This document shows, in pieces, positions 7,380-17,091 of a DNA stretch of 51,513 bases. The stretch lies in NCBI GenBank assembly GCA_945892755.1, contig CAMDDO010000011.1:1-51513 (forward strand), given 5' to 3'. Made by a program: the position numbers and the translations under genes. The DNA is from Rhizobium sp. Q54 (lineage in GTDB: Bacteria; Pseudomonadota; Alphaproteobacteria; UBA828). The notes under the pieces are model-generated. The model made no database searches. It was not told the origin of the DNA and saw nothing but the letters and a program-made list of their open reading frames with translations. Within the stretch, counting starts at the first letter, position 1, and the number at the start of each line of letters is the position of its first letter.

Positions 7380-8723
7380 CTATGAGGTGTGTCCGGCGAG
7401 ACGAGCCAGCGCCCGCTCGCGGCCGATCAGGGGTAGCAGATCGGCCATGGCCGGTCCATCGCCGCGCCCGGTGAGCGCGAGCCGAAGCGGATGGAACAGC
7501 GCCTTGCCCTTGCGCCCGCTCGCCTCGGCGATGCGCTTGGTCCAGAGGCCCCAGCTCGTGCCATCGAGCCTATCATCGGGCAGGAGCGAGGCCGCGAGCA
7601 TGGCGAACGCCGCGTCTTCGATCACCGGCACAAGCGGGCCGTTGATCACCGGCCACCAGGTTTTGGCGTCGTCCAGGCGTGCGAGATTGCCACGGACCGC
7701 GTTCCAATATGCCGCGTCCGCCGCGCCGAGCCCAAGCGCGCTCAGGCGTGGCCGCGCGCGCTCGAACGACATGGCGTGGATCGTCCGCGCGCTCAGGCTG
7801 CTTAGCTCGGCCGGATCGAAGCGCGCCGGCGCCTTGCCGAAGCGGTCGAGCGCGAAGCCCTTCGCCAGATCACCCAGCGCGTTGATCGGTTCAAGCGGAT
7901 CGCCCGTGCCGAGCTTCGCCAGAAAACTCGCGAGCGCCAGCGTCTCGATACCGTCGGCCCGCAGATTTTTCAGCGCGAGGGATTCGATGCGCTTCGATAA
8001 GGGTGCGCCATCGGCCCCGATCAGGAGCGAGAGGTGACCAAAGCGTGGCGCGCTCGCGCCCAGCGCCTCGAACAGCTCGATCTGTGTGCCGGTATTGGTG
8101 ACGTGATCCTCGCCCCGAATCACATGCGTGATGCCGAGCGCCGCGTCATCGACCACCGAGGCCAGCGTATAGAGCACCGTGCCGTCTTCCTTGATCAGCA
8201 CGGGATCGCTCTGGCTCGCGGTTTCGATCGTGGTCGGCCCGCGCACCAGATCGTCATAGCTGATCGTGCGATGGTCCAAGAGGAAACGGAAATGTGGCCT
8301 CCGCCCCTCGGCCTCAAGCCGCGCGCGCTCATCGGCGGTCAGCTTAAGCCCGGTGCGATCATAGAGCGGCGGCTTGTGCGCGGCGGCCTGGAGCTTGCGC
8401 TTGGCGTCAAGCTCGGCGGCCGTTTCATAACAGGGATAGAGCCGGCCCTGCGCCTTTAGCCGGTTCGCCGCTTCTTGATAAAGCGCGAGCCGCGCCGATT
8501 GACGCACCGGCTCGTCGCGCCAATCAATGCCGAGCCACGCCAAATCCTCGCCAATCGCCGCGACATATTCGGGCTTGACCCGCGCGGCGTCGGTGTCGTC
8601 CAGCCTAAGAATGAAACGCCCGCCATGCGCCTTGGCGTAGAGCCAGTTGATCAACGCGATGCGCGCATTGCCGGCGTGGAGATAGCCGGTCGGGCTTGGC
8701 GCGAAGCGAACGACGACGCTCAT
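7380..8723 (-). CDS. gltX: Glutamate--tRNA ligase (short GltX)
   Basis: Class I synthetase that charges tRNA-Glu; in bacteria without GlnRS such enzymes also load tRNA-Gln for later amidation by GatCAB. The ~447-residue product starts MSVVVRFAPSPTGYLH; the HIGH motif appears as HAGN (16-19) and the KMSKS loop as PLSKR in GADGAPLSKRIESL. The catalytic core signature VIRGEDHVTNT is present. The frame extends to a GTG at 8738, but the ATG at 8723 starts just before the conserved domain and avoids overlap with nadE, whose stop is at 8731. Alphaproteobacteria often carry two GltX; the reduced HIGH motif and 447-residue length fit the second type, but the partner gene is outside the window. Confidence 0.93.
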   Translation of the reverse strand: MSVVVRFAPSPTGYLHAGNARIALINWLYAKAHGGRFILRLDDTDAARVKPEYVAAIGEDLAWLGIDWRDEPVRQSARLALYQEAANRLKAQGRLYPCYETAAELDAKRKLQAAAHKPPLYDRTGLKLTADERARLEAEGRRPHFRFLLDHRTISYDDLVRGPTTIETASQSDPVLIKEDGTVLYTLASVVDDAALGITHVIRGEDHVTNTGTQIELFEALGASAPRFGHLSLLIGADGAPLSKRIESLALKNLRADGIETLALASFLAKLGTGDPLEPINALGDLAKGFALDRFGKAPARFDPAELSSLSARTIHAMSFERARPRLSALGLGAADAAYWNAVRGNLARLDDAKTWWPVINGPLVPVIEDAAFAMLAASLLPDDRLDGTSWGLWTKRIAEASGRKGKALFHPLRLALTGRGDGPAMADLLPLIGRERALARLAGHTS

Positions 8724-8730
8724 CGCGCGC

Positions 8731-10389
8731 TCAACCACGGAAGCGGTTGGTGATCGGATAGCGTCGGTCGCGGCCGAACGAGCGGCGCGTCAGCTTGACG
8801 CCGGGCGGCGCCTGCCGGCGCTTATATTCGGCCATATCGAGCATGCGCCAGACGCGCTGCACCACCGCCGGATCATGGCCACGCGCAATGATGTCGGCGA
8901 TCGGCATTTCGCCCTCGATCAGGCAATTCAACATGTCGTCGAGCGCCTCATAGGGCGGCAGCGAATCCTGATCGGTCTGATTGGCCCTGAGCTCGGCGGT
9001 CGGCGCCTTGGTGAAGATGGCGCCGGGAATCACGCGCCCTCGCGGCCCAAGCAAGCCATCAACCCACTGCTCATTGCGCCAATGGCCGAGCGCATAAACC
9101 GTCATCTTGTAGACGTCCTTCAAGACCGAATAGCCGCCGCACATATCGCCATAGAGCGTGGCATAGCCGACCGACATTTCGGACTTGTTGCCGGTGGTCA
9201 ATACCATGTCACCAAACTTGTTGGACAGCGCCATCATGATCACACCCCTGATGCGCGCCTGAATGTTTTCTTCCGTGGTATCGGCCGCGCGGCCCTCAAA
9301 CGCGGGCCCGAGCGTCTCCAGAAACGCGTTGAATGCTGGCTCGATCGCGATCGTGCGGCAATCCATGCCAAGAGATTTGCAACATTCCGCCGCATCATCG
9401 AGCGAGGCTTGAGATGTGAAGCGAGACGGCATACGCACGCCATGGACGCGTTTGGGTCCGAGCGCATCGACCGCGACCGCCGCGGTCAGCGCCGAATCGA
9501 TGCCGCCCGACATGCCGATCAACACGCCCGGAAAGCCGTTCTTGTTCACATAATCGCGCAGGCCCAACACCATCGCGCGATAGATCGCCTCCTGATCCGA
9601 TAGCTCGGCCGCGCGATCGCCGGCCGTGCAGTCGAACGCGCCATTCGTTCCGCGCTTCCAGCGTGTCGCGATCAACTGCTCAACGAAAGCCGCTCCCTGC
9701 ACCCTTAGACCCCGATCCGCGCCCAACACGAACGACGCGCCATCGAACACCAGCTCATCCTGCCCGCCGACCTGGTTGATATAGATCAGCGGCAGGCCGG
9801 TTTCGGTCACGCGCGCGACCGCATGGCTCAGCCGGTCATCGCGCTTGTCGGTATCGAAGGGCGAGCCATTCAGCACGACGAGCAATTCGGCGCCCGATTC
9901 CTGCAAACACTCCGCGACATCGGGGAACCACATGTCTTCGCACACCATGACGCCGAGGCGCGTGCCCCGAAACGGAATCGGCCCAGGCAGCGGGCCTGGC
10001 GTGAAGACGCGTACCTCGTCGAACACACCATAGTTCGGCAGATTGTGCTTGAAACGTACGCCCGCGACCGCGCCCCCATCGAGCAACAAAGCGGCGTTGT
10101 GGAGCTTGCCGTCCGCGCGCCAAGGCGAGCCCACGATCAACCCGGGGCCGCCATCGGCGGTTGCCTTTGCCAAGGTCTCAACCGCCGCTTCGGCGGCATC
10201 CTGGAACATCGGCTTGAGCACCAGATCTTCCGGCGGATAGCCGGTGACCGACAACTCGGTGGAGATCACCAGATCGGCGCCGAGTTTGGCGGCATCGGCG
10301 CGTGCTTTTCTGAGCCGCTCGATATTGCCGTTGAGGTCGCCCACGATCGGGTCGATCTGGGCGAGCGCGATCGTCAGTCGATCGCTCAT
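8731..10389 (-). CDS. nadE: Glutamine-dependent NAD+ synthetase
   Basis: Makes NAD+ from deamido-NAD+, ATP and glutamine. The 552-residue product is the two-domain form: an N-terminal nitrilase-like glutaminase (triad E45 in STELSVTGYPPED, K114 in FKHNLPNYGVFDE, C150 in VCEDMW) and a C-terminal synthetase with the PP-loop SGGIDSA at 294-300 and TTGNKSEMSVGY. Its ATG overlaps the pncB stop as ATGA (10386-10389), so the two NAD-salvage genes are translationally coupled. It ends 7 bp before the gltX start, suggesting one transcript pncB-nadE-gltX. Confidence 0.97.
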   Translation of the reverse strand: MSDRLTIALAQIDPIVGDLNGNIERLRKARADAAKLGADLVISTELSVTGYPPEDLVLKPMFQDAAEAAVETLAKATADGGPGLIVGSPWRADGKLHNAALLLDGGAVAGVRFKHNLPNYGVFDEVRVFTPGPLPGPIPFRGTRLGVMVCEDMWFPDVAECLQESGAELLVVLNGSPFDTDKRDDRLSHAVARVTETGLPLIYINQVGGQDELVFDGASFVLGADRGLRVQGAAFVEQLIATRWKRGTNGAFDCTAGDRAAELSDQEAIYRAMVLGLRDYVNKNGFPGVLIGMSGGIDSALTAAVAVDALGPKRVHGVRMPSRFTSQASLDDAAECCKSLGMDCRTIAIEPAFNAFLETLGPAFEGRAADTTEENIQARIRGVIMMALSNKFGDMVLTTGNKSEMSVGYATLYGDMCGGYSVLKDVYKMTVYALGHWRNEQWVDGLLGPRGRVIPGAIFTKAPTAELRANQTDQDSLPPYEALDDMLNCLIEGEMPIADIIARGHDPAVVQRVWRMLDMAEYKRRQAPPGVKLTRRSFGRDRRYPITNRFRG

Positions 10390-11561
10390 GCGACGGGATT
10401 CTTGGCGGGCTTGAGCTTGATATTGCGCCCGTCGCGCATCAGGAATTCGCGCCCGACCTTCACGCGCGGCTTGCCGTCATATTCGATGATGTCGGCGGTG
10501 GCAAAGGTCTCGGACCACAATTCGGGCAGATAGGAGCCCGTGCCGATCACGTCGATCGGCGCTTCGACGCTCGCCATCACCTTGCATTTCTCGGGGCTGA
10601 AGCCCGAGCTTGCGATAATCTTGACCCGCTCGAAACCGGCATCGTCGAGCGCGTCGCGCAGGGAAAAGATCGCGGCGGCGCTCACGCCGGTGCCAACCAG
10701 CCAGCGCAATTCGGTTTCGCTACGATATTGCCTGACCGCGCGCGGGTTGTGCCGATCGAGCACATCGTAAGAGCGCGAAACATCGAGCCCCTCGACGAAG
10801 CGTCCGCCATGGGTATCGATCCGCACGTTCATTTTTCCGCTCGACGCCAAATCGGGAAAGCGCCGCGCCACGGCGAGCGCATCGGTGATTTCGCGCGCGA
10901 AATAGTCGATCAACACGGTGAGCGGCTCGTCCGGATAGGCCTCGTGATACATCTCGGCCGCTCGCAGCGTCGACGAGGCATAGCCGATAAAGGCATGCGG
11001 CATGGTGCCGAAGCCACGCTGATTGCCGAAATAGGGCGCGGTCGCGTCATTGGCGTTGCCGATGAAGCCGATGGCGCCGACTTCGCGCTTGGCCGATTCC
11101 GAGCCCACGCTCGCGGCATAGGCCATCATCTCGGCCATTTCCTGGCCGGCGCAGTGGCGCGCATCCATGGCAATGAAGGAAACCTTCGGCATGGTCGCCG
11201 CCATGGTGTAGGCGTTATAGGCGGCGACGCAGGCGGGGCCAAGTTTCTGCAAATAGATCGTCTCGAGATCGACAAGAGCTTCGAACGAGCCCGAGAGATA
11301 GAGCAAGGGCTCGCCGGCGCCGACCCAGTCGCCTTCCTTGTAGCGCGTCTCGACCTCGAATTTCGTATTGCGTTCGGCGGCAACCGCGTCGAGCCAGGTC
11401 TGCATCAAGCGCGGCGCGAAACAGACCGGGCGGCGCATGAAGATCGCGTAGGTCACGCGCTTGTCGCCGAAGCGGCGGACCGTGTCGCGCGTCTTGACGA
11501 AATAGCGATCGGTGACCCGCGCGATCTCGGCGTCGCTCGTCAATGTCGCCTTGTCCGTCAT
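10386..11561 (-). CDS. pncB: Nicotinate phosphoribosyltransferase
   Basis: First step of nicotinate salvage (Preiss-Handler pathway): nicotinate + PRPP + ATP to nicotinate mononucleotide. The 391-residue product has the family blocks SGSFEALVDLETIYLQKLGP, MDARHCAGQE (phosphorylated-His region), GTMPHAFIG and the phosphate-binding VRIDTHGGRF...IIASSGF...DVIGTGSYL. NadE, encoded next and coupled by a 4-nt ATGA overlap, acts two steps later. Length and motifs are regular. Confidence 0.94.
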   Translation of the reverse strand: MTDKATLTSDAEIARVTDRYFVKTRDTVRRFGDKRVTYAIFMRRPVCFAPRLMQTWLDAVAAERNTKFEVETRYKEGDWVGAGEPLLYLSGSFEALVDLETIYLQKLGPACVAAYNAYTMAATMPKVSFIAMDARHCAGQEMAEMMAYAASVGSESAKREVGAIGFIGNANDATAPYFGNQRGFGTMPHAFIGYASSTLRAAEMYHEAYPDEPLTVLIDYFAREITDALAVARRFPDLASSGKMNVRIDTHGGRFVEGLDVSRSYDVLDRHNPRAVRQYRSETELRWLVGTGVSAAAIFSLRDALDDAGFERVKIIASSGFSPEKCKVMASVEAPIDVIGTGSYLPELWSETFATADIIEYDGKPRVKVGREFLMRDGRNIKLKPAKNPVA

Positions 11562-11600
11562 GACGGGGCCGACCCTCTTCGGGGCTTCGACGCTGTGCGC

Positions 11601-12980
11601 CTAGGACGCAGTCTGCAAGCGCCGGTCTTCGGCGCGTTCGGCGTTGAGCTGCTCGGCGACCAGAAACGCGAGCTCGAGCGCCTGCGAGGCGTTGAGCCGG
11701 GGATCGCAATGGGTGTGATAGCGATCGCGCAAGCCTTCCTCGGTGATCGCCTGCGCGCCACCAAGGCATTCGGTCACGTCTTGCCCAGTCATCTCGAAAT
11801 GCACACCGCCCGGATAGGTGCCGAGCGCGCGATGCACCGCGAAAAAGCCCTTGACCTCGGCCAGAATGCGATCGAACACGCGCGTCTTATAGCCGGTCGT
11901 GGATTTGATCGTGTTGCCATGCATCGGGTCGCACGCCCACACGACTGCCCTGCCCTCGCGCTCAACCGCACGCACCAGGGGTGGCAGCGCCGCTTCCACC
12001 TTGTCGGCGCCCATGCGTGCGATGATGGTGAGCCGCCCCGGCTCGTTCTCGGGGTTGAGCGCATCGATCAGGCGGATCAGCTCATCCGGCGCGAGCGAGG
12101 GCCCGGCCTTGAGGCCGATCGGGTTCTTGACGCCGCGCAAATACTCGACATGCGCGCCGCCCGGCTGGCGCGTGCGATCGCCGATCCAGAGCATATGGGC
12201 CGAGCAGGCATACCAATCGCCGCTGGTTGAATCGACGCGGGTCAACGCCTGCTCATATTCGAGAATGAGCGCCTCGTGCGACGTATAGAACTCGGTCTCG
12301 CGCAATTGCGGCGTGCTTTCCGAGGTCAACCCGCACGCCGCCATGAAGTCGAGCGTTTCGGACAGCCGGTTGGCCAGATCCTCATAGCGCGCGGCTTGCG
12401 GGCTCTTGGCGACGAAGCCCAAGTTCCAGCGGTGCACGCGGTGCAAATCGGCGAAGCCGCCTTGGGCGAACGCGCGAATCAGATTGAGCGTCGCGGCCGA
12501 TTGATTATAGGCCTGAGCGAGGCGCTCGGGGTCGGGCTTCCGCGCCGCCGCGTCGAACTCGATGGCGTTCACCATGTCGCCGCGATAGGCCGGCAGGGTG
12601 ACGCCGTTGATGGTTTCGTTATCGCCCGAGCGCGGCTTCGAGAACTGCCCGGCGAGGCGCCCTACCTTCACGGTCGGGCGCTTGGCGCCAAAGGTCAGCA
12701 CCACGGCCATCTGCAACAGCACGCGGAAGGTGTCGCGGATATTGTCGGCGTGGAATTCGGCGAAGCTCTCGGCGCAATCGCCGCCCTGCAAGAGGAACGC
12801 CTTGCCGGCGGCGACCTGGCCAAGGCGCGCCTTAAGGTTCCGCGCCTCGCCGGCGAAGACCAGCGGGGGAAAGCGCTTCAGGCGCGTCTCCACGCGCTCA
12901 AGCGCGCCGCGCTCAGGCCAAACCGGTTGCTGCTGGATCGGCAGGCCGCGCCAGCTCTCGGGGTTCCATTCGCGTGCCAT
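11601..12980 (-). CDS. Class II (plant-type) 3-deoxy-7-phosphoheptulonate synthase
   Basis: First enzyme of the shikimate pathway: condenses phosphoenolpyruvate and erythrose 4-phosphate. The 459-residue product is of the class II family (as in plants and Mycobacterium AroG), starting with WNPESWR and showing QGGDCAESF (metal-binding C69), PAYRGDMVN, the [10 protein letters not shown] segment, [22 protein letters not shown] and the [12 protein letters not shown] block. It is clearly different from the short class I AroF/G/H enzymes. It lies 39 bp upstream of pncB and may be co-transcribed with it, although the two are not in the same pathway. Confidence 0.95.
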   Translation of the reverse strand: MAREWNPESWRGLPIQQQPVWPERGALERVETRLKRFPPLVFAGEARNLKARLGQVAAGKAFLLQGGDCAESFAEFHADNIRDTFRVLLQMAVVLTFGAKRPTVKVGRLAGQFSKPRSGDNETINGVTLPAYRGDMVNAIEFDAAARKPDPERLAQAYNQSAATLNLIRAFAQGGFADLHRVHRWNLGFVAKSPQAARYEDLANRLSETLDFMAACGLTSESTPQLRETEFYTSHEALILEYEQALTRVDSTSGDWYACSAHMLWIGDRTRQPGGAHVEYLRGVKNPIGLKAGPSLAPDELIRLIDALNPENEPGRLTIIARMGADKVEAALPPLVRAVEREGRAVVWACDPMHGNTIKSTTGYKTRVFDRILAEVKGFFAVHRALGTYPGGVHFEMTGQDVTECLGGAQAITEEGLRDRYHTHCDPRLNASQALELAFLVAEQLNAERAEDRRLQTAS

Positions 12981-13087
12981 CGTGCCTCACAAACGCCAGT
13001 CGCGCCCCCGCGGCCCCCGCCCGCCGGCGCGAGAATAGTCATCCTCCCAGAAAAACCCGCGCCTTTCCAGACCTTTGGACGTCGTCC

Positions 13088-14458
13088 CTACTCCGCCGCC
13101 TTGCGGTTCGGCGCAGCGGCGGGTTGGTAGAGCGTTACGAACTCCTCGGCCGAAGTCGGGTGCACCGCCATGGTGGCGTCGAATTGGGCCTTGGTCGCGC
13201 CGCATTTGACCGCGACGCCGAGGATCTGGATCAGCTCGCCCGCGCCGGCGCCGACCATGTGGCAGCCGACCACCTTGTCGCTCGCCTCATCGACCACGAG
13301 CTTCATGAAGACCGTCTCATCGCGGCCCGAGAGCGTGTGCTTCATCGGACGAAAGCGCGTCTTGTAAATCCGGATGGTCTTGAATTTGCGCCTGGCGTCT
13401 TCCTCGCCAAGGCCGACCGTGCCGATCTCGGGCTGGCTGAACACCGCGGTCGGCACGTCATGATGATCAGGCTTCATCGGGTTGTTGTTGTAGAGCGTCT
13501 CGGCCAGGCAGCGTCCTTCATGGATCGCAACCGGCGTCAGATTGATCCGATCCGTGCAATCGCCGATCGCATAGATCGACGGCACCGAACTCCGCGACCA
13601 TTCATCCACGACGACCGCGCCGCGCGCATTGAGCGCGACGCCAGCCTCTTCGAGGCCAAACCCCTTGGTATTCGGTTCACGCCCCGTGGCGAACAGCACG
13701 AGGTCGGCGTTGAGCGCGTCGCCATGCGTGGTCTCGACCTTGAGGCCATGCTGGCCGCGCTCGAGCTTGATTAGATCGGTGCGGAGCCGAAGCGCGATGC
13801 CACGTTTCTGCATCTCATCGCCGATCACCTCGCGCACCTCTTGGTCGAAGCCGCGCAGCAGCGCCTCGCCGCGATAAAGCTGCGTGGTCTGCACGCCGAG
13901 GCCCTGAAGAATGCCGGCGAATTCGCAAGCGATATAGCCGCCGCCAATGACGACCGCGCGCTGCGGCAGGGCCGCCATCTCGAACATATGATCCGAGACA
14001 ACGCCAAGCTCGGCGCCGGGAATTTCGGGCCGCACGGGCCGGCCGCCGGTCGCGATCACGATGGTCTTGGTCTTGTGGTTATCGCCATTGACCTCGACGC
14101 GATGGCCATCGACGAGCCGGGCCCAACCCTTGATCGTCGTGACGCCCGAATTGCTCAGGAGCTTGGCATAGATGCCGTTCAGGCGCGCGATTTCGGCGTC
14201 CTTGTTCGCCATGAGCGCCGCCCAATCGAAGCGCGTCTCGCCGACCGTCCAGCCGAAGCCGCGCGCGTCCTCGAACTCGTCTTTGAAGTGCGCGGCATAG
14301 ACAAAGAGCTTTTTCGGCACGCAGCCAACATTGACGCAGGTGCCACCCAGCCGCGCGGCCTCGATCAGCGCGACCTTGGCGCCATGGCTCGCAGCCCGGC
14401 GCGCGCACGCGACGCCGCCCGAACCGCCGCCAATCACGATGAGATCGAAGTCGGACAT
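13088..14458 (-). CDS. gor: Glutathione-disulfide reductase
   Basis: FAD-dependent NADPH:GSSG oxidoreductase. The 456-residue product has the FAD-binding IGGGSGG near the N-terminus, the redox pair C41/C46 in GGTCVNVGCVPKK, the NAD(P)-binding VVIGGGYIACEFAG, the second FAD segment YAIGDCTDRINLTPVA and the active-site HPTSAEE (H433, E438). The frame is open to 14482, but MSDFDLIVIGGG at 14458 is the normal start. It could be confused with other dithiol reductases, but the VPKK and HPTSAEE contexts fit Gor well. It follows gabD on the same strand, separated by two repeat palindromes. Confidence 0.93.
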   Translation of the reverse strand: MSDFDLIVIGGGSGGVACARRAASHGAKVALIEAARLGGTCVNVGCVPKKLFVYAAHFKDEFEDARGFGWTVGETRFDWAALMANKDAEIARLNGIYAKLLSNSGVTTIKGWARLVDGHRVEVNGDNHKTKTIVIATGGRPVRPEIPGAELGVVSDHMFEMAALPQRAVVIGGGYIACEFAGILQGLGVQTTQLYRGEALLRGFDQEVREVIGDEMQKRGIALRLRTDLIKLERGQHGLKVETTHGDALNADLVLFATGREPNTKGFGLEEAGVALNARGAVVVDEWSRSSVPSIYAIGDCTDRINLTPVAIHEGRCLAETLYNNNPMKPDHHDVPTAVFSQPEIGTVGLGEEDARRKFKTIRIYKTRFRPMKHTLSGRDETVFMKLVVDEASDKVVGCHMVGAGAGELIQILGVAVKCGATKAQFDATMAVHPTSAEEFVTLYQPAAAPNRKAAE

Positions 14459-14482
14459 GAAGCGCGCTTCTCCCCTCGCCAT

Positions 14483-14559
14483 CCCTCATGCTGAGCCCAT
14501 CGAAGCATGAGGGTCAAAATAGAAGGGCCTCATCCTTCGACAAGCTCGGGATGAGGCCC
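14483..14559. repeat. Two REP-like palindromes between gabD and gor
   Basis: First palindrome: 10-bp perfect arms CCCTCATGCT (14483-14492) and AGCATGAGGG (14504-14513). Second: 11-bp perfect arms GGGCCTCATCC (14525-14535) and GGATGAGGCCC (14549-14559). Both loops contain versions of the TTCGACAAGCTC-type core that is frequent in alphaproteobacterial intergenic repeats. The second could act as a transcript end for gabD, but it has no T-run. Confidence 0.8.
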
Positions 14560-14581
14560 CTTGTAGTGTCGCGCGTGACGC

Positions 14582-16072
14582 CTACCTGTCCACGCCGCCC
14601 ATGCACATGTATTTGGTCTCGAGATACTCATCGAGGCCGTATTTGGAGCCCTCGCGGCCGATGCCGGATTCCTTCATGCCGCCGAACGGCGAGACCTCGT
14701 TCGAGATGATGCCGACATTGATGCCGACAATGCCGTATTCGAGCGCCTCGGCGACACGCCAGATGCGCCCGATGTCGCGGCTGTAAAAATAGGCGGCCAG
14801 GCCGAATTCAGTGTCGTTGGCGATCTGGATCGCCTCTTCATCGGTGCTGAAGCGGAACAACGGCGCGAGCGGCCCAAAGGTTTCCTCGCGCGCCACCTTC
14901 ATCTGCGTGTTGACGTTGGCGAGCACGGTCGGCTCGAAATAGGAACCGCCGAGCTCATGGCGCTTGCCGCCCGAAAGCACCTTGGCGCCCTTCTCGACCG
15001 CGTCCTTGATGTGCTCCTCGACCTTGGCGACCGCCGCCATGTCGATCAGCGGGCCCTGATCGGTCTCGCCCTTGAGGCCATTGCCGACCCGCAGCTTCTT
15101 GGTGGTCTCGGCAAGCTTCGAGGCGAACGCGTCGTAGACCTTGTCCTGCACCAGAAAGCGATTGGCGCAGACGCAGGTCTGCCCGGTGTTGCGATATTTC
15201 GAGAGCATCGCGCCCTTGACCGCCTCATCGACATCGGCGTCGTTGAACACGATGAAGGGCGCATTGCCGCCAAGCTCCATCGAGACCTTCTTGACCGTCT
15301 TGGCGCATTGCTCGAGCAGGATTTTGCCGACCTCGGTCGAGCCGGTGAAGGAGAGCTTGCGCACGATCGGGTTGGCAGTCAGCTCGCGACCAACCTCACC
15401 CGAGGGACCGGTCACGATATTGAGCACGCCCTTGGGCAGGCCGGCACGTTCGCCAAGCTCGGCCAGGGCCAGCGCCGAAAATGGCGTCGAGGTCGCGGGC
15501 CGGATCACGATGGTGCAACCGGCGGCCAACGCCGGGCCGGCCTTCCGCGTGATCATCGCGTTCGGGAAGTTCCATGGCGTGATGGCGGCGACCACGCCGA
15601 CTGGCTGCTTGGTCACCACGATGCGCCGGTCATTGGTCGGCGTCGGGATGACATCGCCATAGGCGCGCTTGCCCTCTTCCGCGAACCACTCGATGAAGGA
15701 CGCGCCATAGACCACCTCGCCGCGTGATTCATTCAGCGGCTTGCCCTGCTCCGCGGTCATCAGCAGCGCGAGGTCATCCTGGTTGGCGATTATCAGATCG
15801 AACCAGGCTCTCAGGATTTTGGCGCGCTCCTTGGCGGTCTTGCCGCGCCACGCCGGGAAGGCGCGATTGGCGGCCTCGACGGCCCGGCGCGTGTCCGACG
15901 CGGTCAGTGACGGCACCGTGCCGATCACGCTGTTATCGGCCGGGTTGGTGACGTTGATGGTGCGCTTCGATTCTGAATCGACCCATTGCCCGTCGACATA
16001 GCACTGCTGGCGGAACAGTTTTGGGTCTTTCAGAAAGACGCCTTCGGCAATCTGTGCCTTCGCGGTGGCCAT
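14582..16072 (-). CDS. gabD: NADP-dependent succinate-semialdehyde dehydrogenase
   Basis: Oxidises succinate semialdehyde to succinate, the last step of GABA breakdown. The 496-residue aldehyde dehydrogenase has PWNFPNAMITRK, the glutamate motif MELGGNAPFIVF, the catalytic Cys in NTGQTCVCANR, the typical EETFGPLAPLFRF and the end block SPFGGMKESGIGREGSKYG. The second Cys two residues after the catalytic one is typical of GabD. GGGAG lies 9 nt before the ATG. The class III aminotransferase at 49816 could feed this enzyme, but it is far away. Related aldehyde dehydrogenases (glutarate semialdehyde) cannot be excluded. Confidence 0.9.
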   Translation of the reverse strand: MATAKAQIAEGVFLKDPKLFRQQCYVDGQWVDSESKRTINVTNPADNSVIGTVPSLTASDTRRAVEAANRAFPAWRGKTAKERAKILRAWFDLIIANQDDLALLMTAEQGKPLNESRGEVVYGASFIEWFAEEGKRAYGDVIPTPTNDRRIVVTKQPVGVVAAITPWNFPNAMITRKAGPALAAGCTIVIRPATSTPFSALALAELGERAGLPKGVLNIVTGPSGEVGRELTANPIVRKLSFTGSTEVGKILLEQCAKTVKKVSMELGGNAPFIVFNDADVDEAVKGAMLSKYRNTGQTCVCANRFLVQDKVYDAFASKLAETTKKLRVGNGLKGETDQGPLIDMAAVAKVEEHIKDAVEKGAKVLSGGKRHELGGSYFEPTVLANVNTQMKVAREETFGPLAPLFRFSTDEEAIQIANDTEFGLAAYFYSRDIGRIWRVAEALEYGIVGINVGIISNEVSPFGGMKESGIGREGSKYGLDEYLETKYMCMGGVDR

Positions 16073-16227
16073 GGTTGGATCTCCCGATCTGGTTCAAGGG
16101 GGCCGCGCGTATAGCAGAGGCGCGCGTTGGCCAAAGTATCGGTCAGGCGGCCCCGCGCATCAAGGCGGCGTTGGTGCGCCGCGCGGGCCGGGCTTGGAGC
16201 GTCAAGCGGCCTCGGGCATGATGGGGC

Positions 16228-17091
16228 ATGGCCGGCTTCTTCTCCGATCCCTTGGTGCAGAGCGTGCTCGTGCCGGTCGTCGGCGGCTTTCTGCTCACCG
16301 GCGCCATTCGGATCGCCAACGGCCCGACCCGCGGCCCGCTGGTCGCCGGCGCTTCGGTCGGGCTCGGTTTCCTGGTCGCCCATGGCCTGACACTTGGCGT
16401 TCCGGCTTTGCCGCCGATCGCGCCCGAGCAAGAGCTCGCCTATGTCGTCGCGGCCGGTCTTGTGATCGGTTTCTTGCTCGATTTTTTCCGCCGCGGGCCG
16501 CTTTATCGCGAGACGGTCTATTTGCTGGGTAGCGCGGCTGGGCTCTACTGGATCGCCCAGCCGCTCATCGAGACTGGCGACGCTTGGATCTATCTCGCAC
16601 TCATCGCGCTTTGGCTTGGCGCCATCATCGCCGGCTATAGGCTGGAGAAGAGCCGCGCGGCCGGTCTCGATTCATGCCTGAAACTCCTGGTCGCCTCGCT
16701 CGGGCTCGGCGCGATCGCGATCTTCGGACGTGCCACCGACCTCGGGCAGATCAGCTTCGGCCTCGCGACCGCGCTTGGCGGCTTCGCGCTGTGGAATTGG
16801 CCGGTCAATCGCTACAATTTCGGCGCGGCGCTCTTGCTAGGCGCCGGCGGCGCGTTTATCGCGCTGGCCTATGTGCTCGCGCTCTATAGCGAAACCAGCC
16901 CGATCGCGCTTGCCCTACTGCTGCTGTGCTTTTTTGCCGACGTCGCGGCCAAACGCGTCAAGCTGCCGGCCGGAAAATTCGGCGACGCGCTCCGGCCCTT
17001 CGTGCTTGTCGGCTTGGCGCTGGTGCCCGCACTGGCCGCCATCGCGGCCGCCTATATTCAATCGACCTGGGTCGACAGCACGCCGGTCTAG
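16228..17091 (+). CDS. Polytopic membrane protein of unknown function
   Basis: Not recognised. The 287-residue product is almost all hydrophobic, with about eight or nine membrane segments separated by short loops (for example VQSVLVPVVGGFLLTGAI, AYVVAAGLVIGFLL, WIYLALIALWLGAIIAGY, ALALLLLCFFADVAA, FVLVGLALVPALAAIAAAY). No transport or enzyme motif is visible. It has its own start region divergent from gabD (155 bp) and its TAG overlaps the TAG of the convergent dehalogenase-like gene by 2 bp. An inner-membrane location is clear; function is not. Confidence 0.75.
   Translation: MAGFFSDPLVQSVLVPVVGGFLLTGAIRIANGPTRGPLVAGASVGLGFLVAHGLTLGVPALPPIAPEQELAYVVAAGLVIGFLLDFFRRGPLYRETVYLLGSAAGLYWIAQPLIETGDAWIYLALIALWLGAIIAGYRLEKSRAAGLDSCLKLLVASLGLGAIAIFGRATDLGQISFGLATALGGFALWNWPVNRYNFGAALLLGAGGAFIALAYVLALYSETSPIALALLLLCFFADVAAKRVKLPAGKFGDALRPFVLVGLALVPALAAIAAAYIQSTWVDSTPV

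Noticed and set aside
10728-12230. 500-codon open frame on the plus strand
   Set aside because: Antisense to pncB and DAHP synthase; GC-rich third positions keep the opposite strand open. No family motifs.
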